A DNA stretch of 38,763 nucleotides from CAYQMF01 sp964418595 (GCA_964418595.1 CAYQMF010000055.1:1-38763); one strand, 5' to 3'; positions 23,920 to 36,965 are shown, numbered from the stretch's first letter. Made by a program: numbers and translations. The notes: a model not told the origin generated them from the sequence alone.

Positions 23920-24787
23920 TCTCGACAGCCTTGAGCATCTCGTACACGCGCTCGAAGTCCTCGCGCCCGCGGCACTCGATGGAGATCGTGGCTCGCTTGC
24001 GGCCGTAGCGCACGTGCACCGCGGCGCCGAGCGTGTCGGCGAGGGTGTCCTCGATCTCGTTCAGCCAGACCGGGCGGGTGCCCTTCTTCTTCTTGCCGGC
24101 GGCCGGCGTGGGTGCCGCGGCAGCCCCCTTGAGGTGCTGCGCCTTGGCCTCGATCTCCCGCACCGACCAACGGTCGCGGATCGCCTGTTCCGCGAGGCGA
24201 AGCTGGGCGTCCGCGTCGAGCCCCAATAGCGCCCGGGCGTGGCCCATGGTCAAGGTTCCACGTGAAACAAACGCCTGCACCGGCGGGCTCAGGTCGAGCA
24301 GGCGGATGAAGTTCGCCAAGGTTGAGCGGTCGAACCCGATGCGTCGGGCCAGCTCCTCCTGCGAAGCCTTGGTCATCTCGAGCAGCTTCGAGAACCCCAG
24401 CGCCTTGTCGATCGGGTTCAGGTCGGCGCGCTGGACGTTCTCGACGAGGGCGAAGACCGCCGCCTGCTCGTCAGTGATCTCGCGCACCACTGCCGGGATG
24501 CGCTCCATGCCGAGGAGCTTGGCCGCTCGCCAACGCCGTTCACCTGCGACGATCTGAAGAGCCCCGGCGGGGGTCTTTCGCACCAGGATCGGCTGAAGCA
24601 CCCCGTTCGCGCGGATCGAGTCGGCCAGTTCCTTGAGGTTGTCCTCCGAGAACTCACGTCGGGGCTGGAAGGGGTTGGCGACGAGCGCCGCCACGTCCAC
24701 CTCGTGGATCTCGGGAGTCACGTCCTTCGCGGCGCTGCCGCGCGACAAGAAGAAGTCCAAGCCTCGGCCAAGTCGCCTCTCACCCAT
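23912..24787 (-). CDS. parB: Chromosome partitioning protein ParB
   Basis: The 291-residue ParB binds parS and spreads as a CTP-dependent clamp; with ParA it segregates the origin. Visible elements are a short N-terminal tail (GRGLDFFLSR) and NPFQPRREF in the CTPase domain. The nucleotide-binding motif is GERRWRAAK, next to VENVQRADLNPI. The helix-turn-helix follows (QEELARRIGFDRSTLANFIR), then TMGHARALLGLD. The last 50 residues form the dimerisation domain. The linker is Ala/Pro/Lys-rich (APTPAAGKKKKGT). The ATG at 24787 lies 2 nt after the parA stop. A near-consensus parS site lies inside the gene, encoding VSRGT. Confidence 0.95.
   Translation of the reverse strand: MGERRLGRGLDFFLSRGSAAKDVTPEIHEVDVAALVANPFQPRREFSEDNLKELADSIRANGVLQPILVRKTPAGALQIVAGERRWRAAKLLGMERIPAVVREITDEQAAVFALVENVQRADLNPIDKALGFSKLLEMTKASQEELARRIGFDRSTLANFIRLLDLSPPVQAFVSRGTLTMGHARALLGLDADAQLRLAEQAIRDRWSVREIEAKAQHLKGAAAAPTPAAGKKKKGTRPVWLNEIEDTLADTLGAAVHVRYGRKRATISIECRGREDFERVYEMLKAVETP
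24254..24269. promoter_or_regulatory. parS: parS site (14/16) within parB
   Basis: GGTTCCACGTGAAACA matches the parS consensus TGTTTCACGTGAAACA at 14 of 16 positions, with the right half perfect. It lies within parB, where its minus-strand codons read VSRGT. parS sites within or beside par genes are common in many bacteria. ParB should bind here and nucleate the segregation complex. Confidence 0.82.
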
Positions 24788-24789
24788 GG

Positions 24790-25536
24790 TCAGTCTCCAG
24801 CAGCGGTTTCACGTGAAACACTCCAACGTCGGGACACTTCGCGCGCCAGGTCCACGTAGCAGCGGACGCCTTTGGCGAAGAGGTTGTGCTCGATCAGGGT
24901 CCGCCCGTGGCTGGCGGCTTCGATGAACTGCGGGTCGCGGACCACCACGGCGTCGAGGACCAGCTCACCCAGGTTGGCGCGCAGGTCCGACAGCACCTCG
25001 CAGGCGATCTGCTCGCGATGGTCGAACATCGTGACGAAGACCCCGAGGAGCGCCCCGTGCCCGCCGAACTCGGCTTGGGCTCGAGCCAGGGTGTCCATCA
25101 TCTGGGTCAAGCCGTGCATGGCGAAGAACTCGGCCTGCACCGGGACCAGGACGTGCTCGCAGAGTCGCAACCCGGCCCAGCCCCACGAGTCCATGCGCGG
25201 CGGGCAGTCGACGAGCAGCACGTCGATCCGATCCTCCATGGTCTGCAGGTGCGCCTCCAGGCGGTCGACGTCGAGCTCCTCGGACGGCTGGAGGTTTCGA
25301 TCCGCGCCGACCGACGGGAGCACCCAGAACCGCTCCCCGGCCGCCGTGAACGGGCCCATGTCCTCGGAGGCTCGACGACCCAGCATCCCCTGGACGGCGA
25401 GGGTGGCGTTCCCCTGGGGGTCGAGGTCGATCAGGGCCACTCGCCGGCCGGACAGGGCCAGGGCGTGCGCGAGGTGCACGGCGGAAGTGGTCTTTCCGAC
25501 TCCGCCCTTCTGGTTGGCCAGCGCGATCGACCGCAC
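24790..25536 (-). CDS. parA: Chromosome partitioning ATPase ParA
   Basis: The 248-residue ATPase begins VRSIALANQKGGVGKTTSAV with the deviant Walker A, then DLDPQGNATLAV and VLLVDCPPRMDSWGW. It drives ParB-bound origin movement. The start is a GTG at 25536 with AGGA about 9 nt upstream; the 29 codons further upstream do not align with the family. It overlaps no neighbour and sits 2 nt before parB. A parS site lies in its last codons, giving VSRET. The 45-bp gap to the divergent membrane-protein start (81 bp if the TTG start is right) should hold the par promoter. Confidence 0.95.
   Translation of the reverse strand: MRSIALANQKGGVGKTTSAVHLAHALALSGRRVALIDLDPQGNATLAVQGMLGRRASEDMGPFTAAGERFWVLPSVGADRNLQPSEELDVDRLEAHLQTMEDRIDVLLVDCPPRMDSWGWAGLRLCEHVLVPVQAEFFAMHGLTQMMDTLARAQAEFGGHGALLGVFVTMFDHREQIACEVLSDLRANLGELVLDAVVVRDPQFIEAASHGRTLIEHNLFAKGVRCYVDLAREVSRRWSVSRETAAGD
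24805..24820. promoter_or_regulatory. parS: parS site (15/16) in the 3' end of parA
   Basis: GGTTTCACGTGAAACA differs from the parS consensus only at its first base. It lies in the last codons of parA (minus-strand codons read VSRET), just upstream of parB. It is the strongest parS match I found in the window and is 551 bp from the second site. Confidence 0.92.
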
Positions 25537-25617
25537 GCGTATTCGTCCTGAAACCGCCCTGCGAGCGATGCACTCGCGGGCGTGACAATACCGGCGTCCG
25601 AGGATAAAGGAAGGACG

Positions 25618-26310
25618 TTGCACCTGGCCCCGCGACGGATTGGCGCGCTCGTTCGGCTCTCTTGGGCGGAGGGAGTGTTCCTGCTCTGGCCGTGGGGCGC
25701 CGTCGCCGTGCTGGTCGTTGCGTCCCTAGCCTGCCTCACCGACTACCTCAGTCCGCCGTTCTGGTTTGTCGAGAGGGGAGAACTGGCTGCCTCCCAAGGG
25801 GGGGCCGCCGTCGTGTTGGTGATGTCATGCCTGCTTCTGGGTTGGGTGTGGGCCCGCCATCGGGGGCTCCGTTCGGACTGGCTTGCCCGGGTGGATTCGT
25901 CGCCCGGCGTGATTGGTGCGGAGGCCATCGGCCTTGCGGCTGCCACCCTGTGCGCTTCCCTGGCAGCGGCGGTGGCGAGCTACCCGTCCCTAATTCAATA
26001 CGGTTTACCGCATACATCGTCGCGGGCTGGCGCGACCGCCTTGTCGTTCCTCGGCCTCGCCGCGCTCGCACCGGGGCTGGCCCGTCTTCCAGTGACGAAG
26101 CCTCACCTCGTGCTCGCCTGCGGGGCGCTGCTCGCCGGCCAACTGGGTTTCCTCTCGCCGGTCTTCCCGCTCCGGACCGCTAGATTGTGGACTCGACCGG
26201 AGCCCATCTTCACGATCCAACCGCGCGCGGCCGCACCGGATGTCCTCGTGGCCTTGGCCGGGCTGTTCGTGTCCTTTGGCGTCGCCCGAACGGTTCGGCG
26301 CGGCTCGTGA
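25618..26310 (+). CDS. Multi-pass membrane protein of unknown function
   Basis: The product is 230 residues from the TTG at 25618, preceded by AAAGGA at 6 nt, a strong ribosome binding site. A GTG at 25582 would add 12 residues but has no such site. Membrane helices are visible as WGAVAVLVVASLACL, AAVVLVMSCLLLGWVWA, AEAIGLAAATLCASLAAAVA, ATALSFLGLAALAPGLA and HLVLACGALLAGQLGFL, with DVLVALAGLFVSFGVA near the end, about six in total. No catalytic or transport motif is recognisable. The 3' end is 4 nt from the metallophosphoesterase, so the two are probably co-transcribed. Confidence 0.68.
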   Translation: MHLAPRRIGALVRLSWAEGVFLLWPWGAVAVLVVASLACLTDYLSPPFWFVERGELAASQGGAAVVLVMSCLLLGWVWARHRGLRSDWLARVDSSPGVIGAEAIGLAAATLCASLAAAVASYPSLIQYGLPHTSSRAGATALSFLGLAALAPGLARLPVTKPHLVLACGALLAGQLGFLSPVFPLRTARLWTRPEPIFTIQPRAAAPDVLVALAGLFVSFGVARTVRRGS

Positions 26311-26314
26311 CCTC

Positions 26315-27058
26315 ATGCGCATAGGTATTCTCGGAGACGTTCACAGCAACCTCGAGGCTTTGACCGCGGTGGTTGCTGCGATGCGCGCCGATGGGGTGGA
26401 GCACTGGGTGCAGGTGGGGGACATCGTCGGCTACGGCCCCGATCCCTGCGCCTGCATCGACGTGATCCGCGAGCTGGGCGCGACGGTCTGCATGGGCAAC
26501 CACGACGCCGCCGTCGTCGGAAGCCTCGAGACCGACTACTTCAACGCGTACGCCCGCATGGCGATCGAGTGGACGCGCACGCAGCTTCGCCGAAGTGATC
26601 TCGAGTATCTCGGGAGTCTTCCGTACACGGTCGTGCGGCCGGATCTGGACTACACGGTGGTCCACGGCAGCCTGCACATGCCCAAGCAATTCGGCTACGT
26701 GCTGACAATGGTCGAAGCCATCGAATCGATGCGCCATCAAGAGACGCTGACGTGCTTCGTCGGTCACTCGCACGTCCCTGCGGTGTACATCGTTCCCGAA
26801 CAGGACCACGGCATGCGCGCCGTACACGCCCCACCGTTCGAACTCAACCTCGGCGGCGCGAGCCGGGTGCTGGTCAACGTCGGCAGCGTGGGCCAACCGC
26901 GCGACGAGAATCGCAACGCCGCCTACTCGATCTTCGACACCGCGAGCTGCGAGTTGGCGATCAAGCGCGTGCCGTACGACATCGCCAAGGTCCAGGCCAA
27001 GATCCGCAGCGCGGGCTTGCCTGGCGTGCTGGCAGATCGACTGGCGATCGGCCTGTGA
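26315..27058 (+). CDS. Metallophosphoesterase (calcineurin-like, YfcE/MJ0936-type)
   Basis: The 247-residue protein has the binuclear metal-site motifs in order: GDVHSN near residues 7-12, GDIVGYGPDP, GNHD near 60-63, VVHGSLH and GHSHVPA. That layout is typical of small cytosolic phosphodiesterases acting on nucleotides or nucleic acids. The ATG at 26315 starts 4 nt after the membrane-protein stop and opens directly with MRIGILGDVHSN, so the longer open frame is not used. The C-terminal 100 residues (LNLGGASRVLVNVGSVGQPR) cover the family's beta-sandwich part. The substrate is unknown. Confidence 0.88.
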   Translation: MRIGILGDVHSNLEALTAVVAAMRADGVEHWVQVGDIVGYGPDPCACIDVIRELGATVCMGNHDAAVVGSLETDYFNAYARMAIEWTRTQLRRSDLEYLGSLPYTVVRPDLDYTVVHGSLHMPKQFGYVLTMVEAIESMRHQETLTCFVGHSHVPAVYIVPEQDHGMRAVHAPPFELNLGGASRVLVNVGSVGQPRDENRNAAYSIFDTASCELAIKRVPYDIAKVQAKIRSAGLPGVLADRLAIGL

Positions 27059-27066
27059 GGCAGCGC

Positions 27067-27088
27067 CAGCGGCCCGCGGGCGACGCTG
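27067..27088. repeat. GC-rich inverted repeat between convergent genes
   Basis: CAGCG (27067-27071) and CGCTG (27084-27088) flank the palindromic core GCCCGCGGGC. It lies 8 nt after the metallophosphoesterase stop, in the 60-bp gap facing the SWIM gene. It may limit read-through, but no T-run follows. Confidence 0.3.
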
Positions 27089-27118
27089 CTCAGGCGTCGG
27101 TGAAACAAGGAGACCGGC

Positions 27119-27846
27119 CTACGCCGACGGCGCGTCGGAAGGGACGCTTGCGCGCGGAGTGAGGGCCGCCAGGGCGGCTGCGACGGCGTCGCGCAGGGGC
27201 CGAGCCGACGGGGCAACGAGACTCGCGACCTGCTCGCGGTTCAGCGCGCCGTCGAGATCGCCGTCCGCAGCCTCCGGAAACAGGACGGGCTCCTCGGACG
27301 CTTGGAACGCCAACGCCGGAAGGTCACTGCGCAACGTCGGCGACTGGGCCTTCTCGATCAACTCGCGGACGTTGATCCCACGCAGCTGCAACAGCAGCCA
27401 GGGCTTCTCGTCCAGTCGGCGCGCCAGCAATTCGTGAAGGGCGAGCACATGCCGGCACGGAGCTTCCGGCTGCCCGCATGTGCAGGAGAACGTCACGCGG
27501 CGGCTCTCCGGCAGGACCGTCTCTCCGCCGATGCGTGCCACGAGTCGGTCGAAGGCCAGCGGCACCCGACCATCCTGCAGGGCCTCCATCATCTTGGTCG
27601 AACGCCGCAGGACCCGGGCGACGTTATCCCATATCTTCCCAGGGAGCGGCGGCACGCGGACGCTGACCTCGTGGATGGAGCCCATCGCTCCCTCGAGCTC
27701 GGCGGTGATGGCGCCGACGCCGATGCGGACGAAGGGCTGACGGATCGAAGGCAGCGCCTGCAGCGCGAGCTCCAGACGCTTCTCGTCGATCCCGCGCGTG
27801 ACCTCACGTCGCCAACGATCCCCCAGGCTGGTAGCCCGAACCTCCC

Positions 27847-27850
<4 letters not shown>
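27119..27850 (-). CDS. SWIM zinc-finger protein paired with an SNF2 helicase
   Basis: The 243-residue protein contains the SWIM zinc motif FSCTCGQPEAPCRHVLALH near the middle (CXCX(n)CXH), which binds DNA or protein. The N-terminal part includes GDRWRREVTRGIDEKR and VRVPPLPGKIWDNVARVL. The rest is Ala-rich without motifs. In many bacteria a SWIM protein is coded next to an SNF2-family ATPase and is thought to act with it. The start is a GTG at 27850 overlapping the SNF2 stop by 4 nt (GTGA), which supports coupling. The biochemical role is unknown. Confidence 0.8.
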
Positions 27851-30699
<2,849 letters not shown>

Positions 30700-30775
30700 G
30701 CGGGGATCCGTTACGGCCAGGAGACGAACACGGGCGCCGGAGGGCGATCCTCCGGCAGGAGAAACCAGTCGTCGG

Positions 30776-31153
30776 TCAGTGCGCGGTGGATGTCACCGGC
30801 GCCCTGCGCACGAGTTCCGGGCTCACCGCACCTCGCGTCGAGTGATCGGCCAGGGTGAACAGGAAGAGCAGCGACAGGAACAGGAACGACGACAGGATGA
30901 ACAGGATGTTCACGGCCGTGTCGTGACGCAGGTGCATGAACCACGTCAACACGAGCCCCATCTTGATGGAAGCGATCAGCATCGCGATGGCGAGGTTGGC
31001 GGAGCCGAAGTCGACGCGCGAGACCGCGACGGTGATGATCGTGAGGACCAGCAGGCTGAGCAGCACCTTGAGGAGCGTGCCCGCCGACGAGATGTGGGAA
31101 ACGTGCATCCCGGGCGCGTGGCCGGCGTGATCCGAAGCGGCGTGGGCGGACAT
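30776..31153 (-). CDS. Cytochrome c oxidase subunit IV (caa3-type)
   Basis: The 125-residue protein has a His-rich N-terminus (HAASDHAGHAPGMHVSH) and three hydrophobic segments: LLKVLLSLLVLTIITVA, LAIAMLIASIKMGLVLTWF and LFILSSFLFLSLLFLFTLAD. The MHLRHD motif after the second helix is characteristic of the CyoD/caa3 subunit IV family. It stabilises the oxidase complex in the membrane. The ATG at 31153 overlaps the coxC stop by one nucleotide (TGATG), making it the last gene of the respiratory operon. Confidence 0.87.
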   Translation of the reverse strand: MSAHAASDHAGHAPGMHVSHISSAGTLLKVLLSLLVLTIITVAVSRVDFGSANLAIAMLIASIKMGLVLTWFMHLRHDTAVNILFILSSFLFLSLLFLFTLADHSTRGAVSPELVRRAPVTSTAH

Positions 31154-31851
31154 CAGGGCACCAGGTACAGGAGGGGGAAGAGGAAGATCCAGATGATGTC
31201 GACGATGTGCCAGTAGAGACCGACGAGGTCGATGGGGAGGTAGTGGCCACTGTGGTAGCGGCCCTTGGCGACGCCGATCGCGTAGTAGGTGATGACGATC
31301 ATCCCCACGAGCACGTGGATGCCGTGGATGCCGGTCATCGTGAAGTAGATGCTGAAGAACATGCTCGGGTGCTCCAGGGTCGCGAGGATCGCGGCCTCCG
31401 GCCCGTGCGGATGGAACCACCGCGTGGGCAGCGTCCCGTGCTCGATCTTGGCGCTGTACTCGAAGTACTTGACCACCATGAAGATGCCTCCGCAGATCAC
31501 GGTCGCCATCAGGTAGTTGAAGCACGCCTTGCGCTCGCTCCGTTGCGCGGAGCGCACACCCATGGCCATGGTCCACGACGACAGCAGGAGCACCGTCGTG
31601 TTGAGCGCGCCGAGCTTCCAGCTCAGCATCCGGCCGCACTCACGGAAGGTCTCCGGATAGACGCCGTGGTAGTAGATGTAGGCGGCGAACAGCCCACCGA
31701 AGAGCAGGATCTCGGTGGCCAGGAACAGCCAGAACCCGAACTTGGCAGCTTGGAACTCCTGCTCCCAGTTCTTGAAGTGGTGCGCGACGTGGTGCGGGAC
31801 GAAGCCCGCTGGCGTCGGCGTGGCGTGCAGCTCGTGTGCGTCGTGACTCAT
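31153..31851 (-). CDS. coxC: Cytochrome c oxidase subunit III
   Basis: The 232-residue subunit has five membrane helices, for example KFGFWLFLATEILLFGGLFA, NTTVLLLSSWTMAMGV, NYLMATVICGGIFMVVKY, MFFSIYFTMTGIHGIHVLVG and YWHIVDIIWIFLFPLLYLV. The FWLFLATE, TGIHGIHV and YWHIVDIIW motifs are hallmarks of subunit III. It stabilises subunit I and may affect proton uptake. It starts 22 nt after the coxA stop; no strong ribosome site is visible. It contains no cofactor. Confidence 0.93.
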   Translation of the reverse strand: MSHDAHELHATPTPAGFVPHHVAHHFKNWEQEFQAAKFGFWLFLATEILLFGGLFAAYIYYHGVYPETFRECGRMLSWKLGALNTTVLLLSSWTMAMGVRSAQRSERKACFNYLMATVICGGIFMVVKYFEYSAKIEHGTLPTRWFHPHGPEAAILATLEHPSMFFSIYFTMTGIHGIHVLVGMIVITYYAIGVAKGRYHSGHYLPIDLVGLYWHIVDIIWIFLFPLLYLVP

Positions 31852-31873
31852 GCGACCGTCGGGATGGAGAGTC

Positions 31874-33496
<1,623 letters not shown>

Positions 33497-33506
33497 GGTG
33501 CTTCCC

Positions 33507-34505
33507 TCACTTCAGGGTCTCGATGTAGGCGGCGATCTTCTTCGCCTCGTCTTCGGTGACGTTCTGCGGCGGCATCTGCCCGGCGACGAAGCCCTTCACG
33601 ATCTTGGCGCTGGGGTTCAGGATCGACTCCACGATGTAGGTCGCATCGACGCGGACCTTGCTGCCGTCGATCATCTCCTCCTCCTTGCCCCACAGGCCCT
33701 TGAAGGTCGGGCCGACGAGCTTGTTGCCGTCGACGGTGTGGCAGGACCCGCAGTTGCGCATCCCGTAGTACGCCTTGCCCTGGACGTCGAGCGGCGCGTT
33801 GGGGTCGATCTGCGGCTGGAAGCGCTTCTCGCGGAGGCCAGCCTCGAACTCGTCCTGCTCGACCACGTGGATCTCGCCGATCATCAGCGAGTGGTTGTCG
33901 CCGCAGTACTCGGTGCACAACAACGGGAACGTGCCCGTCTGCGTCGGCTCACACCAGACGATCTGATACCGGCCGGGCAGGACGTCGCGCTTCACGCGCA
34001 TCGCCGGCAGGAAGAAGCTGTGCAGGACGTCGGCCGACGACATCACGAACTTGACCGGGCGACCTTTCGGGACCCAGATCTCGTTGGTCAGTGGCTCAGT
34101 GTGGTTCGGATGCGTGATCGACCACGACCACTTCTGCGCCCGGACCGTGTAGGTGAGCGCGTCGGGCGGCGCCATCGTCATGTCGAGGCTGCCCCGCCAA
34201 CCCCACGCGAAGATCACCATCACGATGATCAGGGGGATCACCGTCCAGGTCACCTCGAGCGGCGTGTTGTGCGTCTCGTTGCTCGCGGCCGGCTGGTCGG
34301 GGGTCTTGCGTCGCCACTTGACCAGCGAGAACACCAGGATCCCGGTGATGAGGACGAAGAAGAACACCGACACCCAGAAGCACAGCGCGTAGAGGTTGTC
34401 GATGCTCTCGGCGAAGGTGGAGACCTGTGGCGGCATCCCGAGCCCGGTGTCGGGCAGGGTCGATCGGGGCTGCTGCTGCGGCGACTGCTGGAGGAACAGG
34501 ATCAC
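33507..34505 (-). CDS. coxB: Cytochrome c oxidase subunit II with fused cytochrome c domain (caa3-type)
   Basis: The 332-residue subunit has two membrane helices (LYALCFWVSVFFFVLITGIL and VTWTVIPLIIVMVIFAWGW). The CuA domain includes VLHSFFLPAMR and CTEYCGDNHSLMIGE, which gives the two Cys, His and Met ligands. A C-terminal cytochrome c follows, with CGSCH near residue 255 and the axial Met in AGQMPPQN. The fused heme is the defining feature of caa3 oxidases and lets the complex accept electrons without a free cytochrome c. The start is a GTG at 34505. The gene is 27 nt after SCO and 10 nt before coxA. Confidence 0.95.
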   Translation of the reverse strand: MILFLQQSPQQQPRSTLPDTGLGMPPQVSTFAESIDNLYALCFWVSVFFFVLITGILVFSLVKWRRKTPDQPAASNETHNTPLEVTWTVIPLIIVMVIFAWGWRGSLDMTMAPPDALTYTVRAQKWSWSITHPNHTEPLTNEIWVPKGRPVKFVMSSADVLHSFFLPAMRVKRDVLPGRYQIVWCEPTQTGTFPLLCTEYCGDNHSLMIGEIHVVEQDEFEAGLREKRFQPQIDPNAPLDVQGKAYYGMRNCGSCHTVDGNKLVGPTFKGLWGKEEEMIDGSKVRVDATYIVESILNPSAKIVKGFVAGQMPPQNVTEDEAKKIAAYIETLK

Positions 34506-34532
34506 GATGGTTACTCGATGTGGGCGGCGCCC

Positions 34533-35393
34533 TCAGGGCGTCGCCGCCTTGACGATGCGGCGCTCGCGGCGCCACAGCAGGAAGACCAGACCGACGAGAC
34601 CGGCGAGGACGGCGGTGCCGCCGACCCGCATCACGGCCCACGCCACGACGGCGTAGGTGCGCGCGTTGGGATCGTAGGCGTAGCAGGAGAGGAGGAAGCG
34701 CTCGGCGAAGCTGCCGACCCGGCCTTCCGCGGCCTCGAGGATGGCGAAGCGGAGGTCCCGCTGCGGGTACTCGACGCCGTAAAGGTAGCGGGCGACCTTG
34801 CCCTCCGGCGACAGGAACATCACGGCCGCGGAGTGGTCGAAGTCCTTCGTGTGTTCGTTCCACGCGAAGCCGAAGCCCACCGCGGAGGTCAGCCTCTCGA
34901 CTTGTTCCTTCGTGCCGGTGTACAGGTGCCAGTTCGCGGCGAGGGCGAGCTGCGGGAAGCCCTGGACGTAGGACTCCTTCTTCTGCAGTGCGGCCGCCGG
35001 GGTCTCGCGCGGGTCGATGCTGATGGTCACCAGTTCGTACTCCTGGCCGGGCTGCATCGGTAGCTCGGCCAGGCCTTTGGTGAGTCCGTTGAGCACCACG
35101 CCGCACATAGCCGGGCAACCGAAGTAACCGATGTTCAGGACGATCGGCCGTTTGCCAGCAAACCAAGTGCTGGTCTCGACGAGGACGCCGTCCTCGCGGG
35201 TGAGCGTGATGTCCCCAGGCACCATCTGCCCGAGCTTCTCCTGCACGACGATCTTGCCGTCGAGCACGCCGAGCCCGCCGCCGATGCCCTGCGCCGGCAC
35301 GCTCGTCATGGCGACGAGGCTTGCGGCGCAGGCGGTCGCCAACGCGACGAGCGTCGCGTGCCGACCGACCGGGTTCTCGGGAGAGGGGCGCAT
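34533..35393 (-). CDS. SCO1/SenC-family copper chaperone
   Basis: The 286-residue protein matures or delivers copper to the CuA centre of subunit II. The thioredoxin-like domain has the Cu-binding YFGCPAMCGVVLNGL (CXXXC) and the distal His in FDHSAAVMFL. A signal/anchor segment (HATLVALATACAASLVAM) starts the protein, and VGGTAVLAGLVGLVFLLW near the end is a second membrane helix, less usual for SCO proteins. The ATG at 35393 is preferred over the longer frame, which adds an unlikely N-terminus. Its position directly before coxB fits its role. Confidence 0.9.
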   Translation of the reverse strand: MRPSPENPVGRHATLVALATACAASLVAMTSVPAQGIGGGLGVLDGKIVVQEKLGQMVPGDITLTREDGVLVETSTWFAGKRPIVLNIGYFGCPAMCGVVLNGLTKGLAELPMQPGQEYELVTISIDPRETPAAALQKKESYVQGFPQLALAANWHLYTGTKEQVERLTSAVGFGFAWNEHTKDFDHSAAVMFLSPEGKVARYLYGVEYPQRDLRFAILEAAEGRVGSFAERFLLSCYAYDPNARTYAVVAWAVMRVGGTAVLAGLVGLVFLLWRRERRIVKAATP

Positions 35394-35400
35394 GAGGATG

Positions 35401-35721
35401 CTACTTGGCGGAGAGCCGCTTGATGGCTTCGTCGATCGAGATGCGCTGCACGCCACTGCCCAGATCCTCGGTCTTGGCCAACTCGGCTTGCTCCATCGCG
35501 CGCAGGGCGTTCAGCTCGATCGTTTCGCGGTTCGCGACCTTCACGTCGTACTCCTGGTCGAGGATGAACACGAACAAGATGTGCAGGAGCCACATGCTCA
35601 CGAAGACGATGGCGAAGCCGACGAAGGTGTACGTCACGGTCCGCTTGCCGTCGACGTCGTGCAGCGGATCGATCGGGGCGACGTCGACCAGGTCGTGTGC
35701 GGGTGCGGTTGGGTGTCCCAT
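35401..35721 (-). CDS. One-helix membrane protein of unknown function in the ACIII-caa3 operon
   Basis: The 106-residue protein has a single membrane helix (TVTYTFVGFAIVFVSMWLLH, about residues 28-52). The soluble C-terminal part is charged: QEYDVKVANRETIELNALR. It has no cysteine, heme or copper motif. It sits 8 nt after actF and 7 nt before the SCO gene. The position suggests an accessory or assembly factor for alternative complex III or the oxidase. I do not recognise a named family, and the role is inferred from context only. Confidence 0.68.
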   Translation of the reverse strand: MGHPTAPAHDLVDVAPIDPLHDVDGKRTVTYTFVGFAIVFVSMWLLHILFVFILDQEYDVKVANRETIELNALRAMEQAELAKTEDLGSGVQRISIDEAIKRLSAK

Positions 35722-35729
35722 GGCGCTGC

Positions 35730-36965
35730 TCAGATGTTGTGGAAGTGGAGGGACTCGGCCAGGCGCGGGTCGCGCTCCGGCAGGAGCGGCGCCTTGCGCA
35801 GGCTCGTGACCGTGAGGCCCGCGATCAGTGCCGCGAAGCCGAACAGGCAGGTGAAGTCGACGAGCGTCCAGTGCATGCCCGGCTCATGATGCTCACCGGA
35901 GCCGTGGTAGTTCGGCATGATCAGGAAGATCATGTCGATCCAGTGCATGACCAGCATGAACGTGGCGCCCAGCGCCAGGGTCATGCGGTTGCGCTTGATG
36001 TGTCGCGACATGAGGAACGCGAACGGCACGAGGAAGTGTCCGATCACGAGCGCCGCGCCCATCGTGTGCCAGCTGCCGTCCTGCCGGTGCAGGTAGAAGG
36101 CGGTCTCCTCCGGCAGGTTCGCATACCAGATGAGGATGTACTGCGAGAAGTTCGTGTAGGCCCAGAAGACCATGAACGCGAACAGCAGCTTGCCCATGTC
36201 GTGGTAGTGCTCCGTGGTGATGGCGTCGGCCAGCAGGCCACGCTTGCTCAGCCACAGGCTCAACAGCGTCAGCGTCGCCATGCAGGCCATGAAGCCGCCG
36301 GCGAAGTAGCACACCCCGAAGATCGTCGAGAACCAGTGCGGGTCCAGCGACATGATCCAGTCGATCGCGGCGAAGGTGATCGACAGGGCGAACAACAGGA
36401 GGGACGGCGCGCCGAGGCGCGCCAGCCGCAGCGAGATGGCCGGATCGCCGCTCTCGTCCTGACGCCGCGACGCCTTGTTGAAGATCCGCGCCAGCGCGAT
36501 CCAGATCACGAAGTAGGCGATCGCGCGCGCGAACCAGAAGCCGGCGTTGAGATAGCCGGCCTTGCCCGCGAGGACCGTGTCGCCTTCCGCCGGATGCGCC
36601 CAGTGATGGTAGAGGTCGCCGTAGAAGGCACCGATCGGCACGAACAGCAGCGCCATCACGGGGATGGTCCCGGCGACGTGCTCCGCGATGCGGCGCACCA
36701 CCACCGACCACCCGGCGCGCGTGACGTGCTGGACGATGACGAAGAAGAGCGCGCCGAGCACGATCGCGAGCGCCCACATGTAGGCGGTCAGGTAGGCGTG
36801 CAGGAAGCGCGTGCGATCCGTGGCGAAGCCGATCGCGAGACTGGCGACGAGGGCGACTGCGCCGGCGCCGGTCCAGACCTTGGCCTGACCGGCGAGCGCG
36901 CCGGCGGGCAGGCGGGAGACCAGCTTGGGCGCGATCTTCTCGAGGGGTGGAGCGACGGCGGTCAT
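35730..36965 (-). CDS. actF: Alternative complex III subunit ActF (quinol:cytochrome c oxidoreductase)
   Basis: The 411-residue integral membrane protein has about ten helices, such as MWALAIVLGALFFVIVQHV, TIPVMALLFVPIGAFYGDLY and ARAIAYFVIWIALARIFNK. Also seen are FAAIDWIMSLDPHWFSTIFG, YTNFSQYILIWYANLPEE and HFLVPFAFLMSRHIKR. These last motifs are typical of ActF, a NrfD-related protein thought to form a quinone or proton path in alternative complex III. It lies 1 nt after actE, and its ATG is at 36965. It lacks heme motifs, as expected. Confidence 0.88.
   Translation of the reverse strand: MTAVAPPLEKIAPKLVSRLPAGALAGQAKVWTGAGAVALVASLAIGFATDRTRFLHAYLTAYMWALAIVLGALFFVIVQHVTRAGWSVVVRRIAEHVAGTIPVMALLFVPIGAFYGDLYHHWAHPAEGDTVLAGKAGYLNAGFWFARAIAYFVIWIALARIFNKASRRQDESGDPAISLRLARLGAPSLLLFALSITFAAIDWIMSLDPHWFSTIFGVCYFAGGFMACMATLTLLSLWLSKRGLLADAITTEHYHDMGKLLFAFMVFWAYTNFSQYILIWYANLPEETAFYLHRQDGSWHTMGAALVIGHFLVPFAFLMSRHIKRNRMTLALGATFMLVMHWIDMIFLIMPNYHGSGEHHEPGMHWTLVDFTCLFGFAALIAGLTVTSLRKAPLLPERDPRLAESLHFHNI

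Noticed and set aside
25582..25620. GTG at 25582 as start of the membrane protein
   Set aside because: There is no ribosome site before it, while AAAGGA stands 6 nt before the in-frame TTG at 25618; the TTG is preferred but not proven.
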